In this document: one piece after another, positions 23,990-35,749 of the stretch
Layout of the letters: every line of letters begins with the position of its first letter
Position numbering within the stretch: the stretch's first letter is position 1
Assembly: GCF_001619985.1 (NCBI RefSeq)
Contig: NW_017264197.1
Location: forward strand, 1,364,001-1,428,000
DNA length: 64,000 nt
From: Xylona heveae TC161
Taxonomy: Eukaryota > Ascomycota > Xylonomycetes > Xylonales > Xylonaceae
Direction of reading: 5' to 3'
Notes under the pieces: generated by a model
What the model saw: only the letters and a program-made list of their open reading frames with translations
The model's database searches: none
Told to the model about the DNA's origin: nothing
Translations under genes and position numbers: made by a program

Positions 23990-24852
23990 GATGAAATTTA
24001 TGAATCTCAGAGTAAATGCAAACTTGCTTTAGCAAATGGCTTAGAAAACAAAGAAAGAAAGCAAATATTTGATATATTGCAATTGCGAGTTCCTTGCTTA
24101 ACAATTGCTTCCAAAGATATAGTGGGAATTCAAGATACAAGTTCTCGAAAGGAAATATATTTCAGTGTTTCAGACTTTGAAACAATGCGATGAAAGAACC
24201 AAATCAAATCTCTGAAACTCGTGACTGATGTGAAATAATGTGGAAAAGGGAGAATGTAAGACTTGAGGAGTGGAGACGGTAATGGGTATGGAGATCACCA
24301 CACTAGTATGGCATGCGACTTTGCGGGGTAGCCAAAGATAACGTCAGAGTCGTTTTGCTCATCTCCCAAGAGATTGTTCCAATTCTTGCACCCTAGATCT
24401 TTCATATGATAAGGACAACTGAGAGAGAGTCCAGCCTTCAAAATGACGATTGGTTCTTTTCTGCCAACTCCCAATTGACGTTGTGAAGCGTGACGGTGCC
24501 ACCCATATGAAATCCGGGGAAGGACAAATACAGTAACGTCCGGAGAATAGTTCATCCAGACGGATCAATGAGCTGCAGGAAGGAATATTATTTGTCCGAT
24601 GATTCGGCCGAGCGGCTTGGCGTGTTGACAACACTTCACTATGATAAGGGGCCACCAGTTATGCCAACAATGTTACTTTGATCTGGAGTCTCCCATTGAA
24701 TTAAAAATTTAATTATACAAGATAATTTGACAGGAGAAATTTATTCAACCCCGTCAATTTCATGGTTGTCGCTTGGGCAGCCAAGTTGAGCTTGGAGACC
24801 TGAGCGACAAAGCTTCCTCTAGCGTTACTTCCTTACGAGATTCAAACCCATA
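23990..24852. promoter_or_regulatory. Divergent promoter region between FAD dehydrogenase and Zn2Cys6 factor
   Basis: 863 bp between two start codons on opposite strands. It is AT-rich near both ends and contains no coding signature. No single operator could be picked out with confidence; paired CGG triplets expected for a Zn2Cys6 dimer were not clearly seen. Confidence 0.45.
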
Positions 24853-26772
24853 ATGGCGACCAATGGACCTGAAGCTGCTGAGATGCATTTTTGTCACACT
24901 CTAGGAGAGTTACAGGAACGACTGGGTCACTCTCTTGCTCAGGAAGCTTCCTCTCCTCTCCCCAGCCTTGCAACGTTCACGTTCTGGCTGGCCCCGACTT
25001 TCCAGGTCATCATCCCACGGACTGTCACATCTCAACAAGCGACCCCGCCGGAAACACCGCAACATGAAGCTGGACAGGCCGCAGCCAACTCAAATGAGAA
25101 GCGACAAACAGTTTCACATGTAATCAACCAAGAGATTACTCTGCGTGAAACCTTTGATGACGATCTTGAAAATCACGTGGTCCAAGCTACACAACGAGTG
25201 GTATCTGGTGTTATAGCCAAGGCTGTGCAAGATGTGGACGGTTTCAAATATAATACTCGAAACATTTGGAGTACGTCGAAAGGGAGTCGGTTCAATTATA
25301 CATGTGGCGAATCAAAACATAGTGGTAAACGCAAAAGAAGCAGTGTGGCTAACGCGGAGGTCTCTGAGAGTAAGTACTACCTTCTTTTCACATGACATGC
25401 CTCCCACTACCCCATTGAGCAACTAAAGGCATGTTCCACACGAAACAGGTTCTAGATCTAACTAATAAAATATAGCTTCGGCCGATTCAAATGCACTCAT
25501 CGACTGCAAAGGATCAGTGACCCTTCGGTTTTCCAAAGAAGACTTTGCCGTCGAGCTCACTTACACTCATGCCCCAATTCATCGGACCACGTCCAATCGT
25601 GATCCAGGATGGATGAGAGTGGGACTAACCAATCGAGTTCCCTCTGCCTTTAAACCTACTGATCCGCCTCTGCCGCTCTATGCCCCGTCAGCGCCTCAAG
25701 GCCATGCAGAGCAGGACAACACGCCAATTGACCCGCAACTCTCTTCTTCTACTATTGCCAATGCATCGCCTTCGCGCCACACACTCGAGAATCCAGCTCC
25801 TCAAAACAGTTTTGCTGCACCACCGCATCGGCAATTCAACACTGGCGATGCTCCTGCCCGAGCTCCCTCTCCAATTAAAACAGAAACATATCCAGCACAT
25901 ATCCCAACTCATGCTCCTCCCTTTCACGATCCGCAAATTCAAGGCTCTCAGAGGCTCTCCACGAACGGTTTTACCATAAACGGTACTCCGATACAAGAAG
26001 GCGTATTTGAGCATCGACCTGAACAAGCCCGTCCACGCTCCTTTATAGAGTGGCAGCAGCAGCAGCATCCACATCCCGATGACGGAGAACAAGTTGCCCG
26101 CATCAAAAGAGCCCATAAACGCACCAAGACGGGATGTTTAACCTGTCGGGCAAGAAAAATAAAGGTATGTACAAGCTTCTTCATGACATCTTCTTTGCTG
26201 CACCGGTGAATTTCTCCCCGCTCTACTTCTTTATTTCGTTCTTGAGGTTGCCTTGTACAGTACGCTTACCACATTCCCCCATTCAGTGCGATGAGTCTCG
26301 ACCCAATTGTACATCATGCCGCAAAGGCAACCGCCAATGCACGTACCCTTCTGACTCCGTTCCCAATGCGCCGCCGGTCGCGCAGTCCCTCGAGGCAGAA
26401 GGATTACCCTTTTACCCAGACCCATCGGTATCTCAGCCTCAGCCTCAGAGTACTCCAACAGCCCCAGCTCCAACACCGACTGTCGCTCAAGCACACACCG
26501 CGACCGAAATACACCCACTTGTCACCGCCCAGTATCATCTCACCATGGGCCATCCTAATCTCCTCCCTCCTCCTAATCCGAACCAACAAGTCATGCCGGT
26601 AACCGCTCAAGTCTTCAACGAAAATACCGGGACAGTCTATGGCAATGTAACCGGATATGTCGCCTGCGCTCCCGGTACGCGACTTCCGTTGGATCAAATT
26701 GCTTTCAAACTTGTTCCTCTTTTTCCGCCCGGCGCAGCGGTAGATCAACAGCATCTTCCTCGAGCGACTTGA
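24853..26772 (+). CDS. Zn(II)2Cys6 transcription factor with an extra N-terminal C/C/H/H motif
   Basis: Three exons, 24853-25369, 25476-26164 and 26287-26772, encode 563 residues. The fungal binuclear cluster is complete: cysteines 393, 396, 403, 410, 413 and 420 (CLTCRARKIK, then CDESRPNC, TSC and C), with the last intron falling between Lys402 and Cys403, a common site in such genes. A basic helper RIKRAHKRTKTG precedes it. Residues 145-208 contain a second possible zinc motif: FNYTC (C151), IDC (C183) and HAPIH (H204, H208), reminiscent of WRKY/GCM1-like and FAR1-type domains. The C-terminus is short, Pro/Gln-rich and lacks the usual middle homology region, so this is not a classic Gal4-type regulator. 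Regulation and targets are unknown. The gene is divergent to the FAD dehydrogenase. Confidence 0.87.
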
Positions 26773-27629
26773 GTATGATAATCTCTTTCTCCCTTTCTTT
26801 CTTCTTTTTCGATCCTTATTTAAGCTCTTTCCAAGCTCCTTGTCTTCCTACAATCTTCTCTTTTAATCTTCTTGCTTCTTTTTAAAGCGGAATTTTTTTA
26901 AATCCCTCTTTTTATCTTTTTATTAATATTTTAATTCTTTAATTCTTTACTTTTTATATCATTCTTTTTCTTTCTTTCTTTCTTTCTTTCTTTCTTTTTT
27001 TTTTTTTAATTAAGCTCGTAAATTTTGCAGAATCGCAAAGCTGAATAGCGTCTTTGCTACCTTATTCCCAAGAAAACATGTACAAAAGATACCATTACAT
27101 GTCATTCTAATTCATTCTATCGAGACGCGATAGACCGATCTCACAGTCAGAATATCAATAATAGAATCGCACATAACCTTTCTCGTTGAACCTTCGACAC
27201 TCTTTTGTTTTTTTTTTCATCAACACTTGACTTATCAAACTTATTAACATTTTGTTGTTGGTTCAAAAAGTTGTGCATTTAGAAAATTTAACATGACTCC
27301 TATATACAAGCAAGACCATTTCGAAACGCCAAAGCCAATACAATTGAGGGGAAAAGGACTATTGGATAAACGAAAGAAGATATGTAGATGAAAACTGGCG
27401 AAAGACGCCCGTGTTGGTATAAACTGTGATATGTACGAGGTATAAATAGTTATATATACGCGGGTAATGTAAACCAAAAGGCCACAGAAAAAAGTGCAAG
27501 GGAAACAATATATATGTATGAAGAAAGAAAAAAAGCAAGGGGGACAATATGTAAATGAAGAAGAAGAAAAAAAAAAAGGGAAAAAATATATAGGGCAAAG
27601 TAAGCATATGATTTTATGCCGTTATGCTT
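26773..27629. other. Intergenic stretch between convergent genes with CTTT microsatellite
   Basis: Separates the Zn2Cys6 gene from the PPR gene end. It is strongly AT-rich with pyrimidine runs; the CTTT array is listed separately. Open frames here come from composition and lack Met-initiated coding character. Confidence 0.6.
26964..27007. repeat. (CTTT)n microsatellite ending in a T run
   Basis: Tandem CTTT words from about 26966 to 26996 run into an uninterrupted T tract ending at 27007. Likely length-variable between strains. Confidence 0.9.
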
Positions 27630-30600
27630 CTATGCCTCGCATGAGACGACGGAAGAAGCGTGGTTGTCTGATGACGCCTGGGTCGATTGAGCGGTTGGTT
27701 TTGGTTGGCTTTCGGTAGGTGTAATGTGTTTGGACGGTTTCCTGGCCGTTTTGAGAGACTTGCGCTGACGCGTTGGGACATTAATCGAGGGGCGAGAAGA
27801 AGAAGGAGTAGGAGGAGGGGAGATGGACGAAGCAGAAGCGGAAGAAGAAGAGGATGAAGAAAGAGGAGTAGAAGAAGAAGAGGATGGAGAAGAAGAAGTC
27901 TTCTTAATCAGTTTGACAATGGCTCTTTGCTGCCTTGCCGATTCGGCCTCCATGTACTTTTTCCGCTGACTGACTTCCACGACCCAGGTGTCAAGGAGTT
28001 TCAAGAAACGGCGACAATCGTGAACCATCTGAGGAGAGTAGGGGACGGTACTGAGACTCCGCTGGCTCAGGGAGGATTTTGAAGTCGCATTGATTGCCCA
28101 TGAAGCCGAAGAGGAATGAGAAGAAGAAGCATGAGAATGATGTTGAACACCATGACTGGTCATGATGGCTCGCAATCCGGACTTTGCCTTTTTCAAGACA
28201 TCCACGAATGGTTCGTCGATTGGCATGTCGGTGGAAAAGACGGTGTGTAAGACCCATTGAATACCAGCGACCTGGTGCAGTTGGACGTAGGCGCGGAGAA
28301 AGGTGGTCATGCCGACGATATCAAAGGGGGTTGATTCGTAAAGAGGAAGGCTCTTGATGTTGGTGAGGAGACTGATTGCTTCTGATGGTTTCCCCTGATT
28401 GATCAACCGGTTGGCAGCGGTGATGGCGACGTGGTGCTTGATAGGGAGGCCGTGCTGCTCCATGGTGCGATAAACATTGAGCACAGCGGTCTTGAGGTCC
28501 TCGCCGACATGGCGGCGAATATGGCTGGCCGATTGATAGAGATGATGAATGAATAAAGGAGTAAGAGCATCTTCGGTTTTTAGCCCAGACTCGCGTGCGG
28601 AAAGTACGAGACCATGTGCTTGAGCAAAGTCATCACCGGTGGCACGAAGACTGGCCTCGACAGCCGTCTCAAGCAATTGCCGCGAGATGACAACTCCGTC
28701 GGCAACAGCTCGTTCGTAGATTCGCACAGCTTCCGCTGGTCGACCGTCGATCATGGCAAGGTCCATTTGCCGATGGACGCCTCTTACTCCCACCCCCATC
28801 TCCAGTTTTTCGTTGGGAGCGTCCTTCAGCGGCTTCGAATTAAGTTTCCTTGGCCTTTGGCTCTTCCAGCGCGCAATGACTTTACGGATGCCATGAAGAG
28901 CTTCGTCGTTCACTGCAGACCTCTTCAGTTGCCGATGAGCGAAATGTAGCTTTTCGACACGGGTGGTGGCGCCGTTCTTGTTCCGGGCCCAGAACCGCTC
29001 GAGGTTCTGACCAAAAGATTGAGCGTCAAGTTTCAAGTTGAACCCTTGCTGTCGAGTGTACTCCATCCATTCCTCGATTTCAGAGACGAGTCCATTCTCT
29101 GCAAGTATGCCAACGACAATATCGGAAGTCGATTGATCAGGACGTAATTCGTAGGCCTCGATAATAGTGCGCGAGAAAGATACCAGATCTTTGGAATTGC
29201 CTTGTCGACCGTATGCGATCAAGAGTGGGTTAAGTAGCGCAGCTGGCGTTTTTGCCTCTGCAATCAGGCCCGTCGATTTCAGATTATCGAGACTATTTTG
29301 TACGCCTGGCCAGTCTTGTTTCTGAGCTTTAGACAACACAAAATGACCGAGAGTTCGAATGTTAGGTTGGAGCGACCACTTTTCTTTCATCTCAAGGACG
29401 TATGCCTCTGCCTGTTCTTCTTGGTGACTCTCGACGCATGATCGGATAAGGCTGTTGTACAGCGCAACAGAAGGCCGAAAGTCCGCTGACCATGAAAGCA
29501 TTCGCGAGAAAAGTGCCTTTGTTCTCTCAAGATCTCTTGTCGCTCTCCATATCCCGCTGAGTAGCACAACATAACTGGCCCGCAACTGTGAAGAATTCTG
29601 CTTTGAAGCGGACTGCAATATCTCTTCCGCTTCACCGAGTTTCGAGTGAGCCACGAAAGCTTGCATTGCCGGCACATGAGACTCGTCATTTGGCCTAAAC
29701 GTTCCCCGCCAATCCTTGAAGATGTCGATCAGCTGCCGGTGCTGTTTCTGTTCCGCCAGTGCTTTGAGCATAAGTGACCAGCAGCGCCAATCAAGAGCGT
29801 TCAACTCTCGCATTCTCCAAAAAATATTCTCCACCAGGTTATATTTCTTCTCTTGAAGAGCAGCAGACGCGAGTTTGAACGCAAGTTTCGTAAAGCGTGG
29901 TCTAAGCTCCGTCGAAGTCTGGTTAGAGAAGGTCTCCAAGAAAAGAGCGACGGCATTCCGGGTATCTTTTCGCGCCAGTCTTGTGTCAATGTGTTGAAGC
30001 AGAGATTCCGGATTACTTTGTGACCCTGGCTTTTCAACAGTCGCTATCGCTTCTGCGGATGATTCCCTTCCGGATGTAGTATGCGGTCGAGTCGATGAAA
30101 GATTGCCTGTCTGAGCTGAATCTTTTTCGATGACATTGTTATTCGAGGGAGGAGTATTTTTCAACGCCGTATTGCTCAGCTGTTCGTCTATGCCGCGAGG
30201 GACGAATTTGTGCAGCTTCTGTGGGGAGTGCGGTGTTAAATCTGATCCCCCCACCACTGCAACGTCTTCAGCTTTGGATCTGTTTCCGACGGCAACATCT
30301 GAATTATCTGCGAAATCTTCTCTTAATTGATGCTTTTCGCTCCGATGTATTCTTTCTTTGTGATGCTTGTGACTTGCACTGGATGGGAAATGGACGCTCT
30401 CGTATGCTTTATTAATCTCAGAGGGGAGGAATGGCGTGCGAGATGGATCGTCTTCCGGCGTTATATTGATGTCCCAATGCTTATATATAGCATGCTCGGA
30501 ACTCGAGTCACGCTCATTCTCTGCTGCGGATGCCGCACTATGGTATTTGCGGCTCGATTTAAGCTTCCTCGTCGTCTCATGGATCTCTCTGGCGGCACAG

Positions 30601-30728
30601 ATCCTGCGTCGTCGGTCCTCCAAGATCACGGCCCCTCCACCAATTGACCCAGCAAAAGAGCCGGCATATGCAATCTGGCGAAGCAGACGCAGTGCGCCCT
30701 TTGAGGGCACAGGGAACGGTGTAATCAT
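27630..30728 (-). CDS. Mitochondrial pentatricopeptide repeat (PPR) protein
   Basis: Single exon of 1032 residues with a true ATG. The N-terminus is basic and rich in Arg and Ser (ALRLLRQIAYAGSFAGSIGG, then RRRRICAAREIHETTRKLKS), fitting a mitochondrial presequence. Residues of roughly 245-830 are made of paired helices of about 35 residues, with recognisable PPR phrasing such as FWRMRELNALDWRCWSLMLK, RPSVALYNSLIRSCVESHQ, and PAEAVRIYERAVADGVVIS. Proteins of this kind bind organellar RNA and steer its stability, processing or translation; the target RNA cannot be read here. The C-terminal 110 residues are a basic, extremely Ser/Pro-rich disordered tail. About 180 residues between presequence and repeats are polar and probably disordered. 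Orthologue identity is not claimed. Confidence 0.87.
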   Translation of the reverse strand: MITPFPVPSKGALRLLRQIAYAGSFAGSIGGGAVILEDRRRRICAAREIHETTRKLKSSRKYHSAASAAENERDSSSEHAIYKHWDINITPEDDPSRTPFLPSEINKAYESVHFPSSASHKHHKERIHRSEKHQLREDFADNSDVAVGNRSKAEDVAVVGGSDLTPHSPQKLHKFVPRGIDEQLSNTALKNTPPSNNNVIEKDSAQTGNLSSTRPHTTSGRESSAEAIATVEKPGSQSNPESLLQHIDTRLARKDTRNAVALFLETFSNQTSTELRPRFTKLAFKLASAALQEKKYNLVENIFWRMRELNALDWRCWSLMLKALAEQKQHRQLIDIFKDWRGTFRPNDESHVPAMQAFVAHSKLGEAEEILQSASKQNSSQLRASYVVLLSGIWRATRDLERTKALFSRMLSWSADFRPSVALYNSLIRSCVESHQEEQAEAYVLEMKEKWSLQPNIRTLGHFVLSKAQKQDWPGVQNSLDNLKSTGLIAEAKTPAALLNPLLIAYGRQGNSKDLVSFSRTIIEAYELRPDQSTSDIVVGILAENGLVSEIEEWMEYTRQQGFNLKLDAQSFGQNLERFWARNKNGATTRVEKLHFAHRQLKRSAVNDEALHGIRKVIARWKSQRPRKLNSKPLKDAPNEKLEMGVGVRGVHRQMDLAMIDGRPAEAVRIYERAVADGVVISRQLLETAVEASLRATGDDFAQAHGLVLSARESGLKTEDALTPLFIHHLYQSASHIRRHVGEDLKTAVLNVYRTMEQHGLPIKHHVAITAANRLINQGKPSEAISLLTNIKSLPLYESTPFDIVGMTTFLRAYVQLHQVAGIQWVLHTVFSTDMPIDEPFVDVLKKAKSGLRAIMTSHGVQHHSHASSSHSSSASWAINATSKSSLSQRSLSTVPYSPQMVHDCRRFLKLLDTWVVEVSQRKKYMEAESARQQRAIVKLIKKTSSSPSSSSSTPLSSSSSSSASASSISPPPTPSSSRPSINVPTRQRKSLKTARKPSKHITPTESQPKPTAQSTQASSDNHASSVVSCEA

Positions 30729-31227
30729 GACCGATTCGCAGCCCTCATGCTAGAGAGAGCTTTGATCACGGATGTTTTTCCGGGTTCCTAGAAATTCGGT
30801 TTGTCGCTTGAGGCTTTGGGGGTCAGGGAGTCAAGCCGCAAACGCTAATGATAAATTATACTGCGGATGTGCACACCTGGTCACACCATTCGCTACAAGC
30901 TCCGGCGCCATTGGTTCTCGCAATTGCTGTGCTCTATACGGAGTACCCCAGATATATATCAAACAGACAAAGCTCCCTAAATAAGCCAAATGATTCCAGA
31001 AAATCTAAAATCTTGTATCAGAAATATGCCCGTATGTATAATGCTTCAATTGCCATATCACAATTATGGGTACTTTGATATTGGGATGCAAAGGAGCATT
31101 CGATTCCGCGAACAAAACGCCCCTCAAACGCACAAGAATGTCTATCTATAAAATCCTAGATGCAAGAAAGAACTCCGCCGCGAGGCAGTAAAGAGAGATG
31201 AAACATTAACGTTAAAAACCAACAACA
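30729..31227. other. Intergenic stretch, promoter of the PPR gene and 3' end of the MFS gene
   Basis: Both flanking genes are on the minus strand. No coding sequence or repeat is recognisable. Confidence 0.6.
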
Positions 31228-33132
31228 TTAGCCCGATCGCTCTACGCCTTCTTCTCCAGAGTCATGGGATGATACATTGTGGATCGGGACTTCTGCTGCG
31301 TGAAGATAGACTGTATCTGTTAATACTCGCGCCGTTAGGAAACGGGGTAGAAGGGAAAGCTTACCATGTGGTTTAATGAACCAGCTAAGGATGGCGGAAA
31401 GGCCAAATAGAGATGCTAAGCAGACGAAAACCGTCTGAGGAAACTTTCCAACTGTCGCTCCGTAGATGAGGTTAACCACGGTAGGCGCCACCACACGCGC
31501 CAGCGCGTGCAATAGACCGGTGGCTCCCAGCAGCTGACCAGTCCGGTCGGATGGGACGTGTTTCGTCAAAGCTGATTGCAGTGTCGGTGAGACAACGCCT
31601 CCAACGGAAGCAACAACCGCAGATAGAATAAATAAATTGCCAGTCCGCACCAGGGTGTAGCCAATATAGCCTATCACATCAAATACAATCGCAAACCGGA
31701 TGATTGCTAGCTCCAGCCCATCTGCTCCCTCATTGCGATGCCGCGTGATTCTCTGAGGCCCGCGAACCAACCTCGTAATTAGTGGTAGAATTATCAATAA
31801 GCAAACCGACCGGGAGGTATTCGCGACCGATACTAGGACGCCTGTTTCTAGACTCCCCCATCCAAACTGGTAAGTAGAGTAAAGAATGATTACCGTAATC
31901 GAGCCCATCGCCACACCGAAAATTATAGTATCAATCGCAGCGAGAAGCAGTAGATTGATCCGAAGCGGTCGACCCGAACCTGGACCTGTTGGAAGGAGGA
32001 TAGCTAGTGGCGCAAGGATATTTGCGCTTTTCAGCGTGTCAAGCCATGACTGAGTAGGGGTCAAATGCTTTTCGAGCCGATGCTTGTCCCTGGCTGCGGC
32101 CTGCCTCTGCTTTGAAACAGATTCCGGGAGGAAGAAGACAAAAAAGATTACCACGGTAAAAGTACAGGTGGCTCCAATATAGAAGATGGAAACAAGTTGC
32201 CCTGTAGCTTTAATGATATAACCAGCGGCAACCGGACCGACGGCAATCCCTCCAAAAAAGCAGCCATGGAAGACACTAAACGCGACGGCCCGCTTTGCAG
32301 GAGGCGTGCAATCGCTCAAATATGACAATGACATGGCCATAGCAGCGATGAAAGAGCCGCAAATGCCATCAATCAGGTAGCTAACCAACAACAAATTTTC
32401 GGAGAACCTGTCAGGGTTCGTTCCCACCACCGTGAAAATTAAATCTGTAATCATCGAACCTGTCGCAGCAAGTACGAGAAGATATTTGCGACCATATCGG
32501 TCAGATAAAGCGCCCAATTTGGGACTCAAGATTGCGCATGGGATGGCGACCATCAGGTTGCAATAGAGGGTGAACCTAGACACCAGCGTCTGAACCTCGG
32601 GTATCTTACATTGTGGATTATTGCCGCCAAGAATAACTGGAAGAAATTGAAAGTTGGGATCTTCCGCAGACCGGTCCGCCAAGTATCTACGGCAGATGAG
32701 CGACAATATGAAATTTATTTTTGGTACGGCCGTTGCTCCAAAAGCCAGCGTAAAAAGCATTACAGGTGGTAGGATCCATGCGACCTATAGAGCATGATCA
32801 GTGATTTTCTAGGGAATTGAACATGCTTTGAAAAACCCTACTGAAGGTTTCTTCCACCAGGGTAACCCCTCAAAGTCAATCACGCCATGCCACTCGGTGC
32901 CATCTGAGCTTCCTTCGTCCTGAGAGACGCGGCCAGTATCGTCTTCCTGACTTTGTTGCCCAAGCAAAGGCGATGCCTCTGAGACAACAACATTATGTTT
33001 ATCGTAGCCACCTTGAGCCGCGACAGTTGCGTCCACGCCGATATGAGAACCTCGACGATGCCGGTCAGGAGAGCTGTAGCGCAGCCGCGTTTCGGCGCTT
33101 GCTTCAGCTTCGAAAGCTGCGTCGTTCTCCAT
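31228..33132 (-). CDS. Major facilitator superfamily transporter, probable drug:H+ antiporter type, likely vacuolar
   Basis: Three exons, 33132-32842, 32784-31365 and 31316-31228, encode 599 residues. About 12 membrane spans are visible, beginning with VAWILPPVMLFTLAFGATAV. MFS motif A is at 188-197 (GALSDRYGRK), and the pattern of loops resembles tetracycline-efflux/DHA1-like carriers. A long luminal-type loop follows span 1 (RYLADRSAEDPNFQFLPVIL), and a charged loop in mid-protein carries KQRQAAARDKHRLEKHL. The 105-residue cytosolic N-terminus contains EASPLL (52-57), an acidic dileucine sorting signal of the ExxxLL type. The last intron is only 48 nt, in frame and free of stops, so retention would still give a full protein. 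Substrate unknown. Confidence 0.87.
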
Positions 33133-33818
33133 GTTGATAGGGGGTTTGTACAGTTAGACAACGAGAAACGCTCCCCGAAGTTGTTGACTATTTATCCTAC
33201 AGCCTGAACTCTTGATTCTGCAGGGCTGTCCTACAGTAATTGGGGAGGTTTTCGGTAAAATCACCGATCCATCTTTGCGAAAGGTGTGGATTTGCGAGCC
33301 GCCACTGATATATCTCAAACCTGGGGATGGGGGACGTCAGGATGCTGCTAAACTAAGTGTGCTTGTTAATCAGGCTGGAATGCTTACCACGTTCATGGCA
33401 TGCGAGATAGCAGACTTTAGTCACGGCAGCTTGACTTTGACTGATACGCACAGGAACCGGACTTGCGACGGGGATGGCGCGAGTCTACTACGTAACTGTC
33501 TCCCATCCAGGTGGAATTACCCTTTACCCGAACCAGTTAAAGACAAGCATGCTTACCCCCTTCCCGTCCCAAAGTAGCCGATGCATCTCGGACACCGGAG
33601 TTGTTATCATTCCGGGCCATATGATAGCGGTCCCCGGATAGCCCCATTCTACGAGCACAATGTGCCATATCACGAATCCAAGTCGAAGATGATGCTGAAT
33701 TGAATCATGGCAATCTATGTTTCCCCACCCAAATGCTTTTCTATGTACAGTGTCTTCCAAAAATATGACTGTCGTCCAGCGACATATCCAAGGTCCAGAT
33801 GGAAAATATACGTCTATT
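33133..33818. other. Promoter region of the MFS gene and 3' flank of the GH47 gene
   Basis: 686 bp between two minus-strand genes. The plus-strand frame here has no recognisable domain. Nothing else seen. Confidence 0.55.
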
Positions 33819-35749
33819 TTATTGTTGCGATCGCCGAAAAGGATGCGCTTCGGTATTTCTAGACGATATACACATTAGTTCTGGCAGACGTTCAAAGATT
33901 AAATGCAAACTTACAGCACAAATTCATCCAAGCTGACCAGATCCGGTTCACTAAAAATGAGATAGAAATATTTGAGCGTTTCTGCAAACCAAAAGCTTTC
34001 CATGTTCGCGAGTTTCTCTGACATGGGTCTGGTAACGTCTGCAATGGCGGAGTAGGCAAGATTGGTTTTTGTCTGCTCTTCGATAGCGAGAAACATATTC
34101 CAAGCCTTGTCCTGGTACATCTTATCGCCGGTGAGGCGGTAGAGCACAAAAACTGATTCTATCGCTTCCGGTCTAAGTAAGAATCGTCAGCATATATGAA
34201 CCAGATTAGGTCAACCAGTTCGAGTCTTCGCGCACCTGAGCAGATATCTCCCATCATCCACTTTGACAAACCCGGGAGGGATGGCTTCGTTAATCCTCTT
34301 CGTTTCCCATTCTTCCTGGTTCCACTCGCAACCGCTTACATCCGTGCACGGGAGATTCTCAAACTTCTCGGGCATGATGCCACTGGGCATACTTTCATAA
34401 GCCCATATACAACCATCCACGAGCCTTCGAGCTGTTTCCATGTCGTTTTGCCGATCAAAAGCTTTGGCAGCTAGGCCTACCATGCCGCCTGTAAAACAAC
34501 TGAGATGCTGGCTCTTGGGCACGAGGCTTGAGCTTCCAGTTCGGTAGACTTTGATGTCGCCTGGAAGGAGAATATCTTGATTGGTAGGAGTCATTGGTCG
34601 ATAGAACAAGTTTTTGAACGTTTGAAAGCTGTTTTCGTACAAATCGCGGTACTGTTGCTTGCGGCCGCCGAGAAGAATGTATTGTTTCGGAAAGTATTCG
34701 TATACTGAGTCGCTCATCCCACCAAGCGTAAATGTGCCACCAAGGTCGAATATGAGCCTTTCGGCATCAACGATAGTAGGCCACATTCCGGGAAGTCGGG
34801 TCTTGTTTTGAGCTTTCTCCAATTCGTCTGTAACTCTTTGTACAGCATCAAAATATTTCGGATCATTAGTCAACTGAGAAAGCCGCGTGAACTCCAAAGT
34901 AAGCGACCCTAGGTCCGCTAAAGGGGTAGTCAGAGAAGCCATTTGTTGATTCTCACTCTCTTGTCCTTCTGTTTTTGTCTGGAGGCGTGCTTTGCTGATT
35001 GTCCCGCCGTCAGCAACTCCATCCATGCGGTAGATGGCGAATTCATGCGGAGGCACTCACAATTTCAGATCCCAGTGAGCGACAGGCATTCTATTGGGTG
35101 TATCAAAAGCAGCATAAAGCATATCACCAACCTCCACGGCCTTTTCTAACAGCGCAGGATACTGTCCCTCACTTACGTCGTAGGCTCCAAGCAAGCCTCC
35201 AAGGAAACGGATAGTCGTTTCGAAGACACTTATTTTGGTCTGCCGAGTGGTGGAAAAGTCAATCGTTTTCAGCGCATCGACGGTCTCTTCAAATTCTCGT
35301 TTCATGTTCATGATCCAAAGCGTATCCAAACCATCCACTGCTGTCGCGGCCCAGCCGCCAAAAGCATTTTTAGATTCCCCAGACACGGGATTTACCTCGT
35401 CTTTTAGCCAGGCATATCGCTGATAAGTCTCCCAGGATCGCTGGAAACTTTTTGCGACCGCGTCTTGCCGCCCTTTTCTTTCATTCTTTTCTCTTCGGCC
35501 CTCTTGCCCAAAATTGTATTGAACCTTCGGAATGAAAGCATGACTTCCTTTCGGTAATGAGATGGTCGAGGTAGGAGGATATTGCATTATCATTTTGTTC
35601 CAGGAAAAATGCTGCTGCGACGGTACTGCCTGCGCATGGTCTTCATTTTCAAAAGGCGGAGGCAACGGAGGAAATATGCATTTGTGTAGAATGAACAGGA
35701 CACAGCCAACGATCAAAAGAGCGAGGATGGGCTGTCGTTTGAACGCCAT
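33819..35749 (-). CDS. Class I alpha-1,2-mannosidase (GH47), type II membrane protein
   Basis: Four exons, 35749-35061, 34994-34236, 34172-33915 and 33858-33819, encode 581 residues. A short cytosolic head (MAFKRQP) is followed by a membrane anchor (ILALLIVGCVLFILHKCIF) and a Pro-rich stem. GH47 marks in order: NAFGGWAATAVDGLDTLWIM, SVFETTIRFLGGLLGAYDVS, LADLGSLTLEFTRLSQLT, GGMSDSVYEYFPKQYILLGG, FTGGMVGLAAKAF, RPEAIESVFVLYRLTGD, ESFWFAETLKYFYLIFSE and SLDEFVL joined over the last intron to NTEAHPF. These include the conserved Glu residues and the Thr that holds the calcium ion. It should trim alpha-1,2-mannose from N-glycans in the ER or Golgi using Ca2+. The start is the ATG at 35749; upstream in-frame codons carry only TTG. 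The last exon is just 40 nt. Confidence 0.92.
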
